Source: Anaerolineae bacterium
GTDB lineage: Bacteria; Chloroflexota; Anaerolineae; JAFGEY01
Assembly: GCA_016783145.1 (NCBI GenBank)
Contig: JADHXD010000026.1
Location: 1-41,346 of the forward strand
Reading direction: 5' to 3'
Length of the DNA stretch: 41,346 nt
Program-made: the position numbers and the translations under genes
The notes under the pieces: model-generated
Told to the model about the DNA's origin: nothing
The model's database searches: none
The model's input: only the letters and a program-made list of their open reading frames with translations
In this document: positions 29,790 to 38,733 of the stretch, in pieces
How the letters are laid out: each line of letters opens with the position of its first letter
Numbering within the stretch: position 1 is the first letter of the stretch

Positions 29790-31634
29790 ATGCCCCGAGC
29801 AAAGCGGCTGGTCGTCATCGGGTTCGACTCGATCTCGCTCGGCACGTTGGAGCAGTTCGTACGGCGCGGCGTGCTGCCCACCGTGGGCAGGCTGATGCGC
29901 GAGGGCAGCGTCACCCAGACCTGGCCCTGTTTTCCCATGGAGACGGGGACGAACTGGGCCTGCCTGGCGACCGGAGCGTCGCCCTGGGTCACCGGCTGCA
30001 ACATGTCGGTGCACTACCCGGGCACGCCGCTCGACCAGCGAAGGAGCGGCTTTCCGGCCTCCGTCTGCCAGGCCGAGCAGCTCTGGACCACCGCGCATCG
30101 CTCTGGCAAGCGGGCAGTCGTGTTCGACTGGACGCAATCATACCCGCCCAGGTTCAGCGACGGGCTGGTCCACGTGGGAGAGGATGGGCGGCCCGACAAC
30201 GCGATCCGCGCCCTGCAAGAGGTCCGCGCGTATACCACGCATCCCAGGCAGCCCGGCCCTCACGTCACGCCCATAGACCCTCGCCCGGCAGAGGGATGGG
30301 CAGGGGCGCCCGCGGGCGCGCTTGCCTTCCCGGTGCCTATCGAGCCAGGACCGCAGAGCCGCTACCGGAACGTAGCGCCCCTGTACGCGCTCCTTCTCCG
30401 CGGCGACGGGGGCTATGACCGCGTGGCGCTGTACGCCTCGCCGGCCTCCGCCGAGCCACTGCTGTCCTGCCCGGTCGGAGAGTGGTCGCCGTGGGCCGCA
30501 CACACCTTCCAGGCGGACGGCACAGCGGTCCGCGCCGGGCTGCGAGGCAAGCTCCTCGTGCTCTCACCCGACGCCGGGCACGTTCACCTCTACCTGAGCG
30601 AGATCTACCCGCTGGACGACTTTTGCCATCCGGCCTCCCTCGGGCCCGAGCTCCTGGAGCGATGCGGGCCGTTCGTCATCCAGTGCTCGCGGCAGCAGGT
30701 GGTCCAGGGGGGCGCATCGGACATCGCCACCTACTTTGAGGAGCAGGGGTACCTGGCCCACTGGTGGCGCGACGCCGCCGGGCACCTCCTCAGCAAAGAG
30801 GCGTGGGACCTGTTCATGCTAAAGTGGCACGGCCCCGACTGGACCAACCACCTGACGATGTACATGATCGACCCCCGCCATCCGATGTACGAGGAGGACC
30901 GCGCCCCTGAGGGCTGGGCGATGTGGGATGAACTGATGGGCTGGGGCGACGAGATCGTGGCCACGGTGGTCGAGGCGGCTGGTCCCGACACGCTCGTCGC
31001 GCTCGTCTCCGATCACGGGGGAGACACCATGCTCCCGGGACTGGGCGGGCATCGCAACCCGAACGACCTCCTCGAGGGGCACGGCTGGTTGTCGCGCCAC
31101 GAGACAGGGGCGGTGGACTGGACGCGATCCGTGGCCTATGGCACCGAGCACTATGTGTACCTGAACGTGAGAACGCGCGACCCGCAGGGGATCGTCGAGC
31201 CGGACCGGGAACTGCTCGCCCTCCGGGAGGAGATCATCGAGGCCCTGCTGGCAGCGACGGATGGCAGGGGACGCCATCGCTACCGGGCAGTCCTGCCAAT
31301 GGAGGACGCGGGTAGGTTGGCGGTGGGGGGAGATCGCGTGGGCGACGTCTTTACCCTGCCCGCCGCTCCTTCGCCGCTGGCGACTGTGGACCGGGAAGCG
31401 TTCTGGAACGCGCACTCCCGGGAAGAGACGGGAACGTGGGACTGGCCCCGGCTGAACGCGGGCACGCACCGGGACGATTCCTACTTTGTGCTGGCCGGTC
31501 CGGGAGTGAAACGTGGATACCGGCGCCCACGGCCCACGCTCATCACCAGTGTCGCACCCACGCTGTCCGCTGCCTGGGGTATCCCCGCGCCGGCAGACGC
31601 GGACGGCAGCGTCTTGCGCGATTTCCTGGAATGA
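29790..31634 (+). CDS. Alkaline phosphatase-superfamily phosphodiesterase/nucleotide pyrophosphatase
   Basis: The 614-residue protein belongs to the type I phosphodiesterase/nucleotide pyrophosphatase branch of the alkaline phosphatase superfamily. Asp13 in VVIGFDSIS is the first metal ligand; the nucleophile is in METGTNWACLATG (Thr52 or Thr54); Asp408-His409 in VSDHGGDT and His560 in GTHRDDSY complete the bimetal site. A long insertion between about 130 and 300 is beta-rich and not recognised. There is no signal peptide, so it seems cytoplasmic, unlike NPP exoenzymes. The ATG at 29790 follows AAGGGAGC. The fucosidase gene begins 53 bp later, so the pair may handle phosphorylated or sulfated sugars, which is inference. 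Confidence 0.82.
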   Translation: MPRAKRLVVIGFDSISLGTLEQFVRRGVLPTVGRLMREGSVTQTWPCFPMETGTNWACLATGASPWVTGCNMSVHYPGTPLDQRRSGFPASVCQAEQLWTTAHRSGKRAVVFDWTQSYPPRFSDGLVHVGEDGRPDNAIRALQEVRAYTTHPRQPGPHVTPIDPRPAEGWAGAPAGALAFPVPIEPGPQSRYRNVAPLYALLLRGDGGYDRVALYASPASAEPLLSCPVGEWSPWAAHTFQADGTAVRAGLRGKLLVLSPDAGHVHLYLSEIYPLDDFCHPASLGPELLERCGPFVIQCSRQQVVQGGASDIATYFEEQGYLAHWWRDAAGHLLSKEAWDLFMLKWHGPDWTNHLTMYMIDPRHPMYEEDRAPEGWAMWDELMGWGDEIVATVVEAAGPDTLVALVSDHGGDTMLPGLGGHRNPNDLLEGHGWLSRHETGAVDWTRSVAYGTEHYVYLNVRTRDPQGIVEPDRELLALREEIIEALLAATDGRGRHRYRAVLPMEDAGRLAVGGDRVGDVFTLPAAPSPLATVDREAFWNAHSREETGTWDWPRLNAGTHRDDSYFVLAGPGVKRGYRRPRPTLITSVAPTLSAAWGIPAPADADGSVLRDFLE

Positions 31635-31687
31635 GCTACGATATCGACCCATAGCCAAACCGCAATCAGGTCAGAGGAGGACTAGCA

Positions 31688-33073
31688 ATGATCAAGTACG
31701 AGGCAAACTGGGCATCGCTGCAGGCGTACACCGTGCCCGAGTGGTTCAAGGACGCCAAGCTGGGGATCTTTATTCACTGGGGGGTCTATGCCGTCCCCGC
31801 CTTTGACAACGAGTGGTATCCCCGCTTTATGTACCGAGACGAAGTGTCTCGCAAGGGGGCGAACTACTACCAACATCACACCCAGCGCTGGGGCCATCCG
31901 TCCGTGTTCGGCTACAAGGACTTTATCCCCATGTTCAAGGCCGAAAAGTGGGATCCAGCGGCCTGGGTCGATCTGTTTGTAAAGGCCGGGGCCAAGTACG
32001 TGGTGCCGGTCGCCGAGCATCACGACGGCTTTCCGATGTACGACTGCTCGTTCACCAACTGGAACGCGGCCAAGATGGGGCCGTGCCGCGACACCGTCTC
32101 CGAGCTGGAAGCTGAGGTGCGGGCGGCGGGATTGAAATTCGGCGTCTCCTCGCACCGCGCGTTCAACTGGCGGTACTATACTTTCTCCGAGGCGTTCGAC
32201 AACAGCAACCCCGACTATCACAAGCTCTACGGCGTGCCGCATCCCGAGGAAGCGCCGGTCAGCTACGGGTTCATCTTGGACTGGTACGCGCGCACACGGG
32301 AACTCGTGGAAAAGTTCTGCCCGGACGTGCTGTGGTTTGACTTTGGGTGGCACCGCGACGAGTTCGAGCCCTGGCGCCCGCGCGTGGCGGCTCACTACTA
32401 CAACCACGCGCTGGAGCACGGCTATGAGCCCGTGCTCCAGTACAAGGACAAGTTCCCGGACGGCACGGCTGTGCTGGACATCGAGCGCGGCAAGCTGGAT
32501 GATATCCGCCCCGACTACTGGCAGACGGACACCTCTGTGAGCTACAAGTCGTGGTCCTACATCGAGGACGACGAGTTCAAGTCGGCGGCGGCCATCGTGC
32601 ACGACCTGGTGGACATCGTGAGCAAGAATGGGAACCTGCTCCTGAACATCGGCCCCAAGGCCGATGGGACGATCCCCGACAAAGTCCAGGCCCTGCTGCT
32701 CGGCCTCGGGGAGTGGCTGGCGGTGAACGGCGAGGCGATCTATGGCACGCGCCACTGGGTGCGGTTTGGCGAAGGGCCGACCGAGGTCCTCACGACGCGC
32801 TTCCGCGAGCGCGACTACCAGCCCTTCACGGCGCAGGATGTGCGCTTTACGACAAAAGGGGATGCCCTGTACGCCATCTGCCTGGGCTGGCCCGAGGGAG
32901 AGGCGACGATCACCTCGTTGGGATCGGACGCCGTCCAGGTCGCCGGGGTGACGATGCTGGGCGTCGATGGCGAGCTGGCCTGGTCGCAGGACAGCGAGGG
33001 ACTCAAGATCACGCCGCCGGGGGAGAAACCGTGCGACCACGCGTACACCTTCAAGGTGACGCTCGCGTCCTGA
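31688..33073 (+). CDS. Alpha-L-fucosidase, glycoside hydrolase family 29
   Basis: The 461-residue GH29 enzyme shows the N-terminal WFKDAKLGIFIHWGVYAVPAF (19-39), the AEHHDGFPMYDCSFTNW block (109-125) and the nucleophile Asp218 in LWFDFGWH; the common LWFDGG has Phe in place of Gly. NGNLLLNIGPKADGTIP near 315 and an all-beta C-terminal domain are as expected. No signal peptide is present, so it would cleave fucosides after import. Start ATG 31688 has AGAGGAGGAC upstream. It is followed by the 50-bp hairpin array. Confidence 0.92.
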   Translation: MIKYEANWASLQAYTVPEWFKDAKLGIFIHWGVYAVPAFDNEWYPRFMYRDEVSRKGANYYQHHTQRWGHPSVFGYKDFIPMFKAEKWDPAAWVDLFVKAGAKYVVPVAEHHDGFPMYDCSFTNWNAAKMGPCRDTVSELEAEVRAAGLKFGVSSHRAFNWRYYTFSEAFDNSNPDYHKLYGVPHPEEAPVSYGFILDWYARTRELVEKFCPDVLWFDFGWHRDEFEPWRPRVAAHYYNHALEHGYEPVLQYKDKFPDGTAVLDIERGKLDDIRPDYWQTDTSVSYKSWSYIEDDEFKSAAAIVHDLVDIVSKNGNLLLNIGPKADGTIPDKVQALLLGLGEWLAVNGEAIYGTRHWVRFGEGPTEVLTTRFRERDYQPFTAQDVRFTTKGDALYAICLGWPEGEATITSLGSDAVQVAGVTMLGVDGELAWSQDSEGLKITPPGEKPCDHAYTFKVTLAS

Positions 33074-33084
33074 GACAGCGGAAG

Positions 33085-33704
33085 GTAGTAAAGATTTCAA
33101 TCGTTTAGCGACTAAAGTCGCAACTACCAGGAACGTAGTGACGATTTCAATCGTCCAGCGACGGAAATTGAAACTGCCGACGACGTAGTAACTTTTGCTA
33201 TCATTCAGCGACTAAAGTCGCAACTACCAGGAACGTAGTGACGATTTCAATCGTCCAGCGACGGAAATTGAAACTGCCGACGACGTAGTAACCTGTGCTA
33301 TCGTTCAGCGACTAAAGTCGCAACTACCAGGCACGTAGTGACGATTTCAATCGTCCAGCGACAGAAATTGAAACTACCGACGACGTAGTAACTTTTGCTA
33401 TCGTTCAGCGACTAAAGTCGCAACTACCGGGACCGTAGTGACGATTTCAATCGTCCAGCGACGGAAATTGAAACTGCCGACGACGTACTGACTTTTGCTA
33501 TCATTCAGCGACTAAAGTCGCAACTACCAGGACCGTAGTGACGATTTCAATCGTCCAGCGACAGAAATTGAAACTGCCGACGACGTAGTAACTTTTGCTA
33601 TCGTTCAGCGACTAAAGTCGCAACTACCAGGACCGTAGTGACGATTTCAATCGTCCAGCGACAGAAATTGAAACTACCGACAATGTAGTGACGGTTTCAA
33701 CCGT
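33085..33704. repeat. Alternating 50-bp hairpin units in an exact 100-bp tandem array
   Basis: From 33085 twelve 50-bp subunits follow without a gap, alternating two types, then a partial thirteenth. Type A holds GCGACTAAAGTCGCAACTAC, a stem GCGAC/GTCGC with loop TAAA. Type B holds ACGATTTCAATCGT, a stem ACGATT/AATCGT with loop TC. All begin GTAGT(A/G)AC or close variants. The first A unit is a hybrid with B-like sequence. The right end overlaps the final codons of the permease gene: its stop lies in ACGGTTTCAACCGT. There are no variable spacers, so it is not CRISPR. Confidence 0.93.
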
Positions 33705-36267
33705 TCCCCAGCAGGGCACGGTAGTAGCGCTTGATCGAGAAGGGCTGCCCGGAGAGCAGGTTCTGGGCGTGAAACATCCCGGCCACTGCGCGCACGACAA
33801 AGGGAATGGTCGCCAACATCAGCGCGGCCGCCAGGACCGGCTGCCAGGGCGGCACCCCGCCTATGGCCAGCCGGTTCATCATCGTAAACGGGGCGGTCAG
33901 CGGGAAGAGGCTGGAGGCGGTCGCCAGCGCCCCGTGGGGGCTATCGACCGTGAACAGGCCGATCTCAAAGCCGACAAACGCCGGGGCGTAAAAGATCAGC
34001 GAGACCATCGGCGACGCCTTGATGTCCGGCAGCAGGGCGCCCGCGCCTGCCAGCAGGCTGGCGTACAGGGCATAACCGAGCACAAAGAACAGGAGGCCCC
34101 AGGCCAGGAGAGACGGTGGCAGCTCGACCCCGGGAGGGAGGCGGAGCGTGTTCCCCCTCAGGGCGTAGAACCCGAGGCCCATCCCACCCCACACCGCGGC
34201 CTGGAGCAGGCCGGCGATCCCCTGGGCGATGGTCTTGCCGATCAGCATCTGGCGTGGGTGGATCGACAGCAGCAGCATCTCGATCACCCGGTCCTTCTTT
34301 TCGTTGCTGACGCTGCTGAGCAGCAAGCCGGAGGCCATCACGATGACCCCGTAGAGAAGCAGCATGATCAGCATCGGGATCAGCCGGGCCAGCCCGGAGC
34401 TTTCCTCCGTGCGCGGCCCCTCCTCATCGCCCGGGCGGGACGCGGGCGACCACGCCCTCTGCTGCAGCTTGATCGGTTCGCTCACGCGAGCCGCAAGCAC
34501 CTCATCGCCCCCCAGGACGTTGACGACCAGTGTCCACTGCATCGTACGGGAAGGCGCGTTGGGCGACAAGGGGTTGTACTCTTGGCGTACGCCGACCAAC
34601 GTGCCCCTATCCATATAGTCCGCGGGGATGACATAGTAGGCCAAGATCTCGCCCGCATCCAGGGCCTGTCGAGCGCGGGCCTCGTCGTCGTAGGCCAACA
34701 GCGCGCCCTCCGGCACGCCGTCGGGAATGGCTCGGATCAACCCGCTCCCATCGACGTACCCTTCAGGCGTGGCGAGGATCCCCGGGGCGTAGGCGGGCGC
34801 ATCGACCCCAATGGGCGCACCGGAAGCGGGGCCGCTGCCAGGCCGCAGGGCATCAAAGGCCGCGAGCTGCAGGAAGAGGATCAGCGGGATGCCCACGCAG
34901 GTGAGCACGAACAAAGGCTTGGTGGCCGTGGTCAGGAGGTCGTGGCGCAAGATGAGCAGGACCTTGCTCCGGCTGAGCGCGTGCGGGCCGCTTCCGCGGC
35001 GGACGCCGGCCCGCTTGGGCGCGCGACGCTCGTAGGCGAGAGAGGACGACCGTGCCCCGCCAAACAGCTCGCCAAGCCGCAAGCGCTGGCCGTAGCGCAG
35101 CATCCCCAAACGCAGGGCGCGGGCGGCGAGCCAAAGGGCGCCCAGGGCACACAGGCCCTGGATCGCGACGCTGGCGGCGATCTGCAGAACAGGCACCTGG
35201 GCAAAAGCGATGCGCAGCGGGAGGGCGACCGGAGCTGTGAGGGGCAGCAGGCTGGCTCCGATGGCAAAGGGGCCGTTGAGGTTCTGCATGATCCCCGGGA
35301 TGAACGCCATCGGCATGATGTAGAAGCTGATCAGCACCGCCGTCACCTGCTGGGCGGCGTGGGTCTCGGCGCTGATCGCGCCGAGGGCCGCCATCAGCGC
35401 AGCCACCAGCACATAGGAAAGGGCCAGGGTGAGCAGGGCGACGGCAAGCGCCGCCGGGTCCACCCGAAGGTCTCGCAGCCATTCCAGGCCCAGAACGTTC
35501 CCGCCGATGGCTACGAGCAGGGCGGTCAGGCCGGCCCAGGCAGCAAGGTAGGAGAAGGCGATGCCCGTGATCCCCAGGACCTTGCCGGACAGCAGTTGGC
35601 CGGGCGAGACGGACGTCCACAGGATCTCCATGGTGCGGTTGACCTTTTCGTCGGCCACCGCCTCCATCAGGTACCCAGAGCTGACAAAGGTCAGCAGGAT
35701 AAGCGCGAAACCGACCAGGACAGGCAGTAGCTGGCCGAGGGTCGGGCCAGCGGAGAATTCCCGCGTGCTGCCTGGCCCGGCGCCTGGCAGGCGAACCAGC
35801 AGGTCACTCCCCTGGAGGACGCGGCGCGCGACGGCGTTGGGCTGTCCGGCCAACAGGTTGACGCGCAAAAGGTCCTCGAATTGGCGGACGACCTCCCGGT
35901 CGGGCTCTTGGATGTAGACAAGCTCCACCTGTCGGGTCTCCGCATAGCCCGGAGGCAGGACATAGTAGGCCTGGATCTCGCCCACCTCCAGCGCGGCCTG
36001 CGCAGCCCCCTCCTCCTGGAACGGGACCCACCGTACCGACGTCTCGGTCTCACCCTCCCCGGACAACGCCTCGGGAAGGGTGAGAAGCGCGGCCCGATCG
36101 ACATAGCCGACGACGGCAGGCTCCTCACCCTGCAGAGCACCGCTCAGGGTACCGATTCCGATGAGAAGGGCGACGATCAGGGGCAGACTGAGCAGGCCAA
36201 AGGCAAAGCTCCGTCTCGCGACGTGGCGCGTGTATTCGTACCGGGCGACGAGCCACATCTTGGCCAT
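33697..36267 (-). CDS. Double-length ABC-2 permease (fusion of two NatB-like units)
   Basis: The 856-residue protein consists of two ABC-2 type permease halves. The first starts MWLVARYEYTRHVARRSFAFGLLSLPLIVALLIG and has the large extracytoplasmic domain (PAVVGYVDRAALLT to GEIQAYYVLPPGY) and SGYLMEAVADEKVNRTMEILWTSVSPGQLLSGK. The second begins near residue 436 (KVLLILRHDLLTTATKPLFVLTCVGIPLILF), again with IPADY and SGLLLSSVSNEKKDRVIEMLLLSIHPRQMLIGK. Each half alone equals a complete NatB/YhaP protein of about 400 residues, so one chain could supply both membrane subunits. The ATG at 36267 follows AAAGGAGG and overlaps the ATPase stop. The substrate is unknown; NatAB relatives export sodium or peptides. 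No stop or frameshift is seen at the junction. Confidence 0.85.
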   Translation of the reverse strand: MAKMWLVARYEYTRHVARRSFAFGLLSLPLIVALLIGIGTLSGALQGEEPAVVGYVDRAALLTLPEALSGEGETETSVRWVPFQEEGAAQAALEVGEIQAYYVLPPGYAETRQVELVYIQEPDREVVRQFEDLLRVNLLAGQPNAVARRVLQGSDLLVRLPGAGPGSTREFSAGPTLGQLLPVLVGFALILLTFVSSGYLMEAVADEKVNRTMEILWTSVSPGQLLSGKVLGITGIAFSYLAAWAGLTALLVAIGGNVLGLEWLRDLRVDPAALAVALLTLALSYVLVAALMAALGAISAETHAAQQVTAVLISFYIMPMAFIPGIMQNLNGPFAIGASLLPLTAPVALPLRIAFAQVPVLQIAASVAIQGLCALGALWLAARALRLGMLRYGQRLRLGELFGGARSSSLAYERRAPKRAGVRRGSGPHALSRSKVLLILRHDLLTTATKPLFVLTCVGIPLILFLQLAAFDALRPGSGPASGAPIGVDAPAYAPGILATPEGYVDGSGLIRAIPDGVPEGALLAYDDEARARQALDAGEILAYYVIPADYMDRGTLVGVRQEYNPLSPNAPSRTMQWTLVVNVLGGDEVLAARVSEPIKLQQRAWSPASRPGDEEGPRTEESSGLARLIPMLIMLLLYGVIVMASGLLLSSVSNEKKDRVIEMLLLSIHPRQMLIGKTIAQGIAGLLQAAVWGGMGLGFYALRGNTLRLPPGVELPPSLLAWGLLFFVLGYALYASLLAGAGALLPDIKASPMVSLIFYAPAFVGFEIGLFTVDSPHGALATASSLFPLTAPFTMMNRLAIGGVPPWQPVLAAALMLATIPFVVRAVAGMFHAQNLLSGQPFSIKRYYRALLGNG

Positions 36268-37229
36268 CACGCGCCTCCTTTGGCGTCCCCCACCGTCGCA
36301 GCCCGAACACCCTGTCGTTCGTCGGCAACCGCGCGGATAAAGATCTCGTCCAGCGTGGGCATCGCAATCTCGAATCGCTCCAGGGGCACATCGCACGCCA
36401 TCAGACCGCGCAGCACGTCCTGTGGGGCGGCACGCTCCGAGAGGGTCAGCTTGACGGCGTTGCTGTGCGCGGAGACGCGCTCCACCCCCGGCACGCGCAG
36501 CGCGTCCTGCGCCTGCCGCAGTGACAGATCCCCTACCGTCCGCACCAACACGGCGTGACCCGAATAGGCGCGCCGGATCTGATCCAGCTCGCCATAGAGC
36601 ACGTTGCGCCCCTCGTCGATGAGCACGATACGGTCGCACAGCTCCTCGACCTGGTGCATCTGGTGAGTGGACATCAGGATCGTCGTCCCCTGATCGCGCA
36701 GCTCTTGCAGCAGCTCCTTGACCGCCTGCGCGTTGATCGGGTCCAGGGCGGTGAACGGCTCGTCGATGATCACCAACTCTGGCCCGTGCAGGAGCGTGTT
36801 GATGATCTGGGCCTTCTGCTGCATCCCCTTGCTGAGCTCCTTGACCTTCTTGCCCTTGTGAGCGGTGAGCTCAAAGCGATCGAGGTAAGGACCCAGCCGC
36901 AGGCGTGCCTCGGCCGTGGAGAGGCCCTTCAGTGAGGCCAGGTAGACCAGGCAGCGCTCCAGGGGGACGTCCTGGTAGAGCCCTCGCTCCTCCGGCATGT
37001 AACCGATGCGCGCTTTCTTGGCCTCGGTCATCGGTCCGCCCAGGATGGAGACCGTGCCCTGGTCCGGCTGGAAGATGCCGAGCATCATCCGGATGGTTGT
37101 GGTCTTGCCGGCCCCATTGGGGCCCAGCAGTCCAAAGATCTCGCCGCGCTCGACGGCAAAGGACACGTCAGCGACAGCCCGCGTCTTGGCAAACGACTTG
37201 GCCAGGTGAGAGACTTTTATCGCGTACAT
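36267..37229 (-). CDS. ABC transporter ATP-binding protein (NatA-like)
   Basis: The 320-residue ATPase has Walker A GPNGAGKT (36-43), the NatA-typical YMPEERGLYQDVP loop, signature LSKGMQQK (LSxGMQQ type), Walker B LVIIDEPFTALDP and H-loop MSTHQMHQVEEL. A C-terminal domain of about 100 residues follows, as in NatA/YhaQ. The chosen ATG (37229) follows AAAGGG and matches family starts; an ATG 26 codons upstream is possible. It is paired with the fused permease through a 1-bp overlap (TGATG). Confidence 0.88.
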   Translation of the reverse strand: MYAIKVSHLAKSFAKTRAVADVSFAVERGEIFGLLGPNGAGKTTTIRMMLGIFQPDQGTVSILGGPMTEAKKARIGYMPEERGLYQDVPLERCLVYLASLKGLSTAEARLRLGPYLDRFELTAHKGKKVKELSKGMQQKAQIINTLLHGPELVIIDEPFTALDPINAQAVKELLQELRDQGTTILMSTHQMHQVEELCDRIVLIDEGRNVLYGELDQIRRAYSGHAVLVRTVGDLSLRQAQDALRVPGVERVSAHSNAVKLTLSERAAPQDVLRGLMACDVPLERFEIAMPTLDEIFIRAVADERQGVRAATVGDAKGGA

Positions 37230-37545
37230 CCCGGCTACCCTTTCTCGTGTTCTGGATGACCCGTGGACAGGCGGAGCGATGACCGGGTGCTTGGGGGCTT
37301 CCGTCATTGCTCCATAGACAGTATAGCATAGGCCGCTTGGCGGCACATCAGCCACCTGGGCAATCCGGGGATTGGACAGGTGACCGATCTTTGCTCGCGC
37401 CGCCCCTATGGTCCCGTGTAGAGTCTAGGATCCGCGCTCGCGCCAAGGGCATCACTCAAGAGCTTGGTCGGCGATCACCACCGCGATCGCTCTTGACATC
37501 TACCCGCGATTGCCCTATACTGGGCGCTCGGGAGGTGAACACACA
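37230..37545. other. Divergent intergenic region
   Basis: These 316 bp separate the leftward ABC exporter from the rightward sugar-acid operon. Apart from the strong rightward promoter at 37493-37521 and a possible leftward -10 TATACT around 37319-37324, nothing further was identified. Confidence 0.5.
37493..37521 (+). promoter_or_regulatory. Near-consensus promoter of the sugar-acid operon
   Basis: TTGACA (37493-37498), a 17-bp spacer and TATACT (37516-37521) match the sigma70 consensus in 11 of 12 positions. The GGGAGGTGA Shine-Dalgarno site and ATG at 37546 follow, leaving a leader of under 20 nt. Confidence 0.85.
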
Positions 37546-38664
37546 ATGAAGATCGAGCGCATCAAGCCATTTCTGGTCGGGGGCTGCCTGCTGGTCCGGG
37601 TCTACACCGACGAGGGGATCGTGGGCAACGGCGAGGCCGGCCTATGGGCCCATCACAGGCTGGTGTACGAGGCCATCCAGGAGCTCGGCGACTACTATGT
37701 AGGGCAGGACCCGACGCGGATGGAGCATCACTTCCAGGTGCTGTCCAGGAACACGCACTTTATGGGCTCCGTGCTCAGCGCGGCGATGAGCGCCCTGGAC
37801 ATCGCCATGTGGGACATCCTCGGCAAGTCGGTCGGCAGGCCGGTGCACCAACTGCTCGGCGGGGCATGCAGGGACAAAGTCAAGGTCTTTGCCAATGTCA
37901 GCGGGAACACGCTGGAGCAGCGCGCCGAAAGCGCGGCGGAGAACGTCGAGCGGGGATTCACTTCCCTGAGGACAACGCCCTTTTTCCCCGACTGCGCGGG
38001 GCAGAACTCGAGCACGGTGATCAAGACCGCCGTCGAGATCGTGCGCGCGATCCGTGAGGCAGTTGGGGATGAGGTGGACCTGGGGCTAGAGATCCACCGC
38101 AACCTGGCCCCGCACGAGGCGATCCTCCTCGCCGGAGAGCTGGCCCCGTTCCGGATCCTCTACTATGAGGACCCGCTGGCCCCGCAGAGCATCCAGGCCC
38201 TGCGATACGTGGCGCAGCACGTGGACATCCCGATGGCCACGGGGGAGCGCTTCTACAGCCTGTACCAGTTCAGGGAGCTGATCGACAGCCAGACGGTCAG
38301 CTTGATCCGGCCGGACCTCTCCCTGGCAGGCGGCTACACGCAGTGCAAAAAGATCGCTGCCCTCGCCGAGTCCTCGTTCGTGGGCGTCTTTCCGCACCTG
38401 ATGGGCAGCCCGGTGAACACCGCGGCCTTTCTCCAGTTCGACGCCTCGATCCCCAACTATGTGCTCCACGAGAACAACCGCGTCGAAGACCACCCGTTGA
38501 ACGAGGTCATCGACGGTTCGCTCGTCTTCCAGAGCGGATACATCCTCGTGCCCGACCGCCCGGGGATCGGGGTAGAGATCCGCGAGGACAGGCTGTCCCG
38601 ATTCCCCTACGAACCGAGGACGATCCGCGGCACCTTCCACGCAGATGAATCGGTGGCGCACTAG
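37546..38664 (+). CDS. Enolase-superfamily sugar-acid dehydratase (GalD-like)
   Basis: The 372-residue protein is a mandelate racemase/enolase-superfamily enzyme that probably dehydrates a sugar acid. The metal ligands are Glu182 (LEIH, where galactonate dehydratase has Asp), Glu208 (YYED) and Glu234 (ATGE); His184 and His284 (VFPHLMGSPV) stand where the GalD catalytic histidines are. The N-terminal capping domain (1-110) has the usual GLYxGxGE-like GIVGNGEAG. The substrate is not certain: galactonate, fuconate and other acids are handled by close relatives. First gene of a three-gene operon, with a strong promoter. Confidence 0.85.
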   Translation: MKIERIKPFLVGGCLLVRVYTDEGIVGNGEAGLWAHHRLVYEAIQELGDYYVGQDPTRMEHHFQVLSRNTHFMGSVLSAAMSALDIAMWDILGKSVGRPVHQLLGGACRDKVKVFANVSGNTLEQRAESAAENVERGFTSLRTTPFFPDCAGQNSSTVIKTAVEIVRAIREAVGDEVDLGLEIHRNLAPHEAILLAGELAPFRILYYEDPLAPQSIQALRYVAQHVDIPMATGERFYSLYQFRELIDSQTVSLIRPDLSLAGGYTQCKKIAALAESSFVGVFPHLMGSPVNTAAFLQFDASIPNYVLHENNRVEDHPLNEVIDGSLVFQSGYILVPDRPGIGVEIREDRLSRFPYEPRTIRGTFHADESVAH

Positions 38665-38733
38665 CTCACGAGGGTTCTCGCCCCGTCGCGGGCGACAAAG
38701 ACAGGAGCAGGTAGATCATAGGAGGAGGAGAGG

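Noticed and set aside
33085-33704. CRISPR array
   Set aside because: All units are near-identical over their full length with no unique spacers, and no cas genes are in the window.
33688-35730. A 680-residue plus-strand protein antisense to the permease
   Set aside because: The product is low-complexity (Arg/Gln/His-rich), has no family motif, and mirrors the highly biased codons of the real membrane protein on the other strand.
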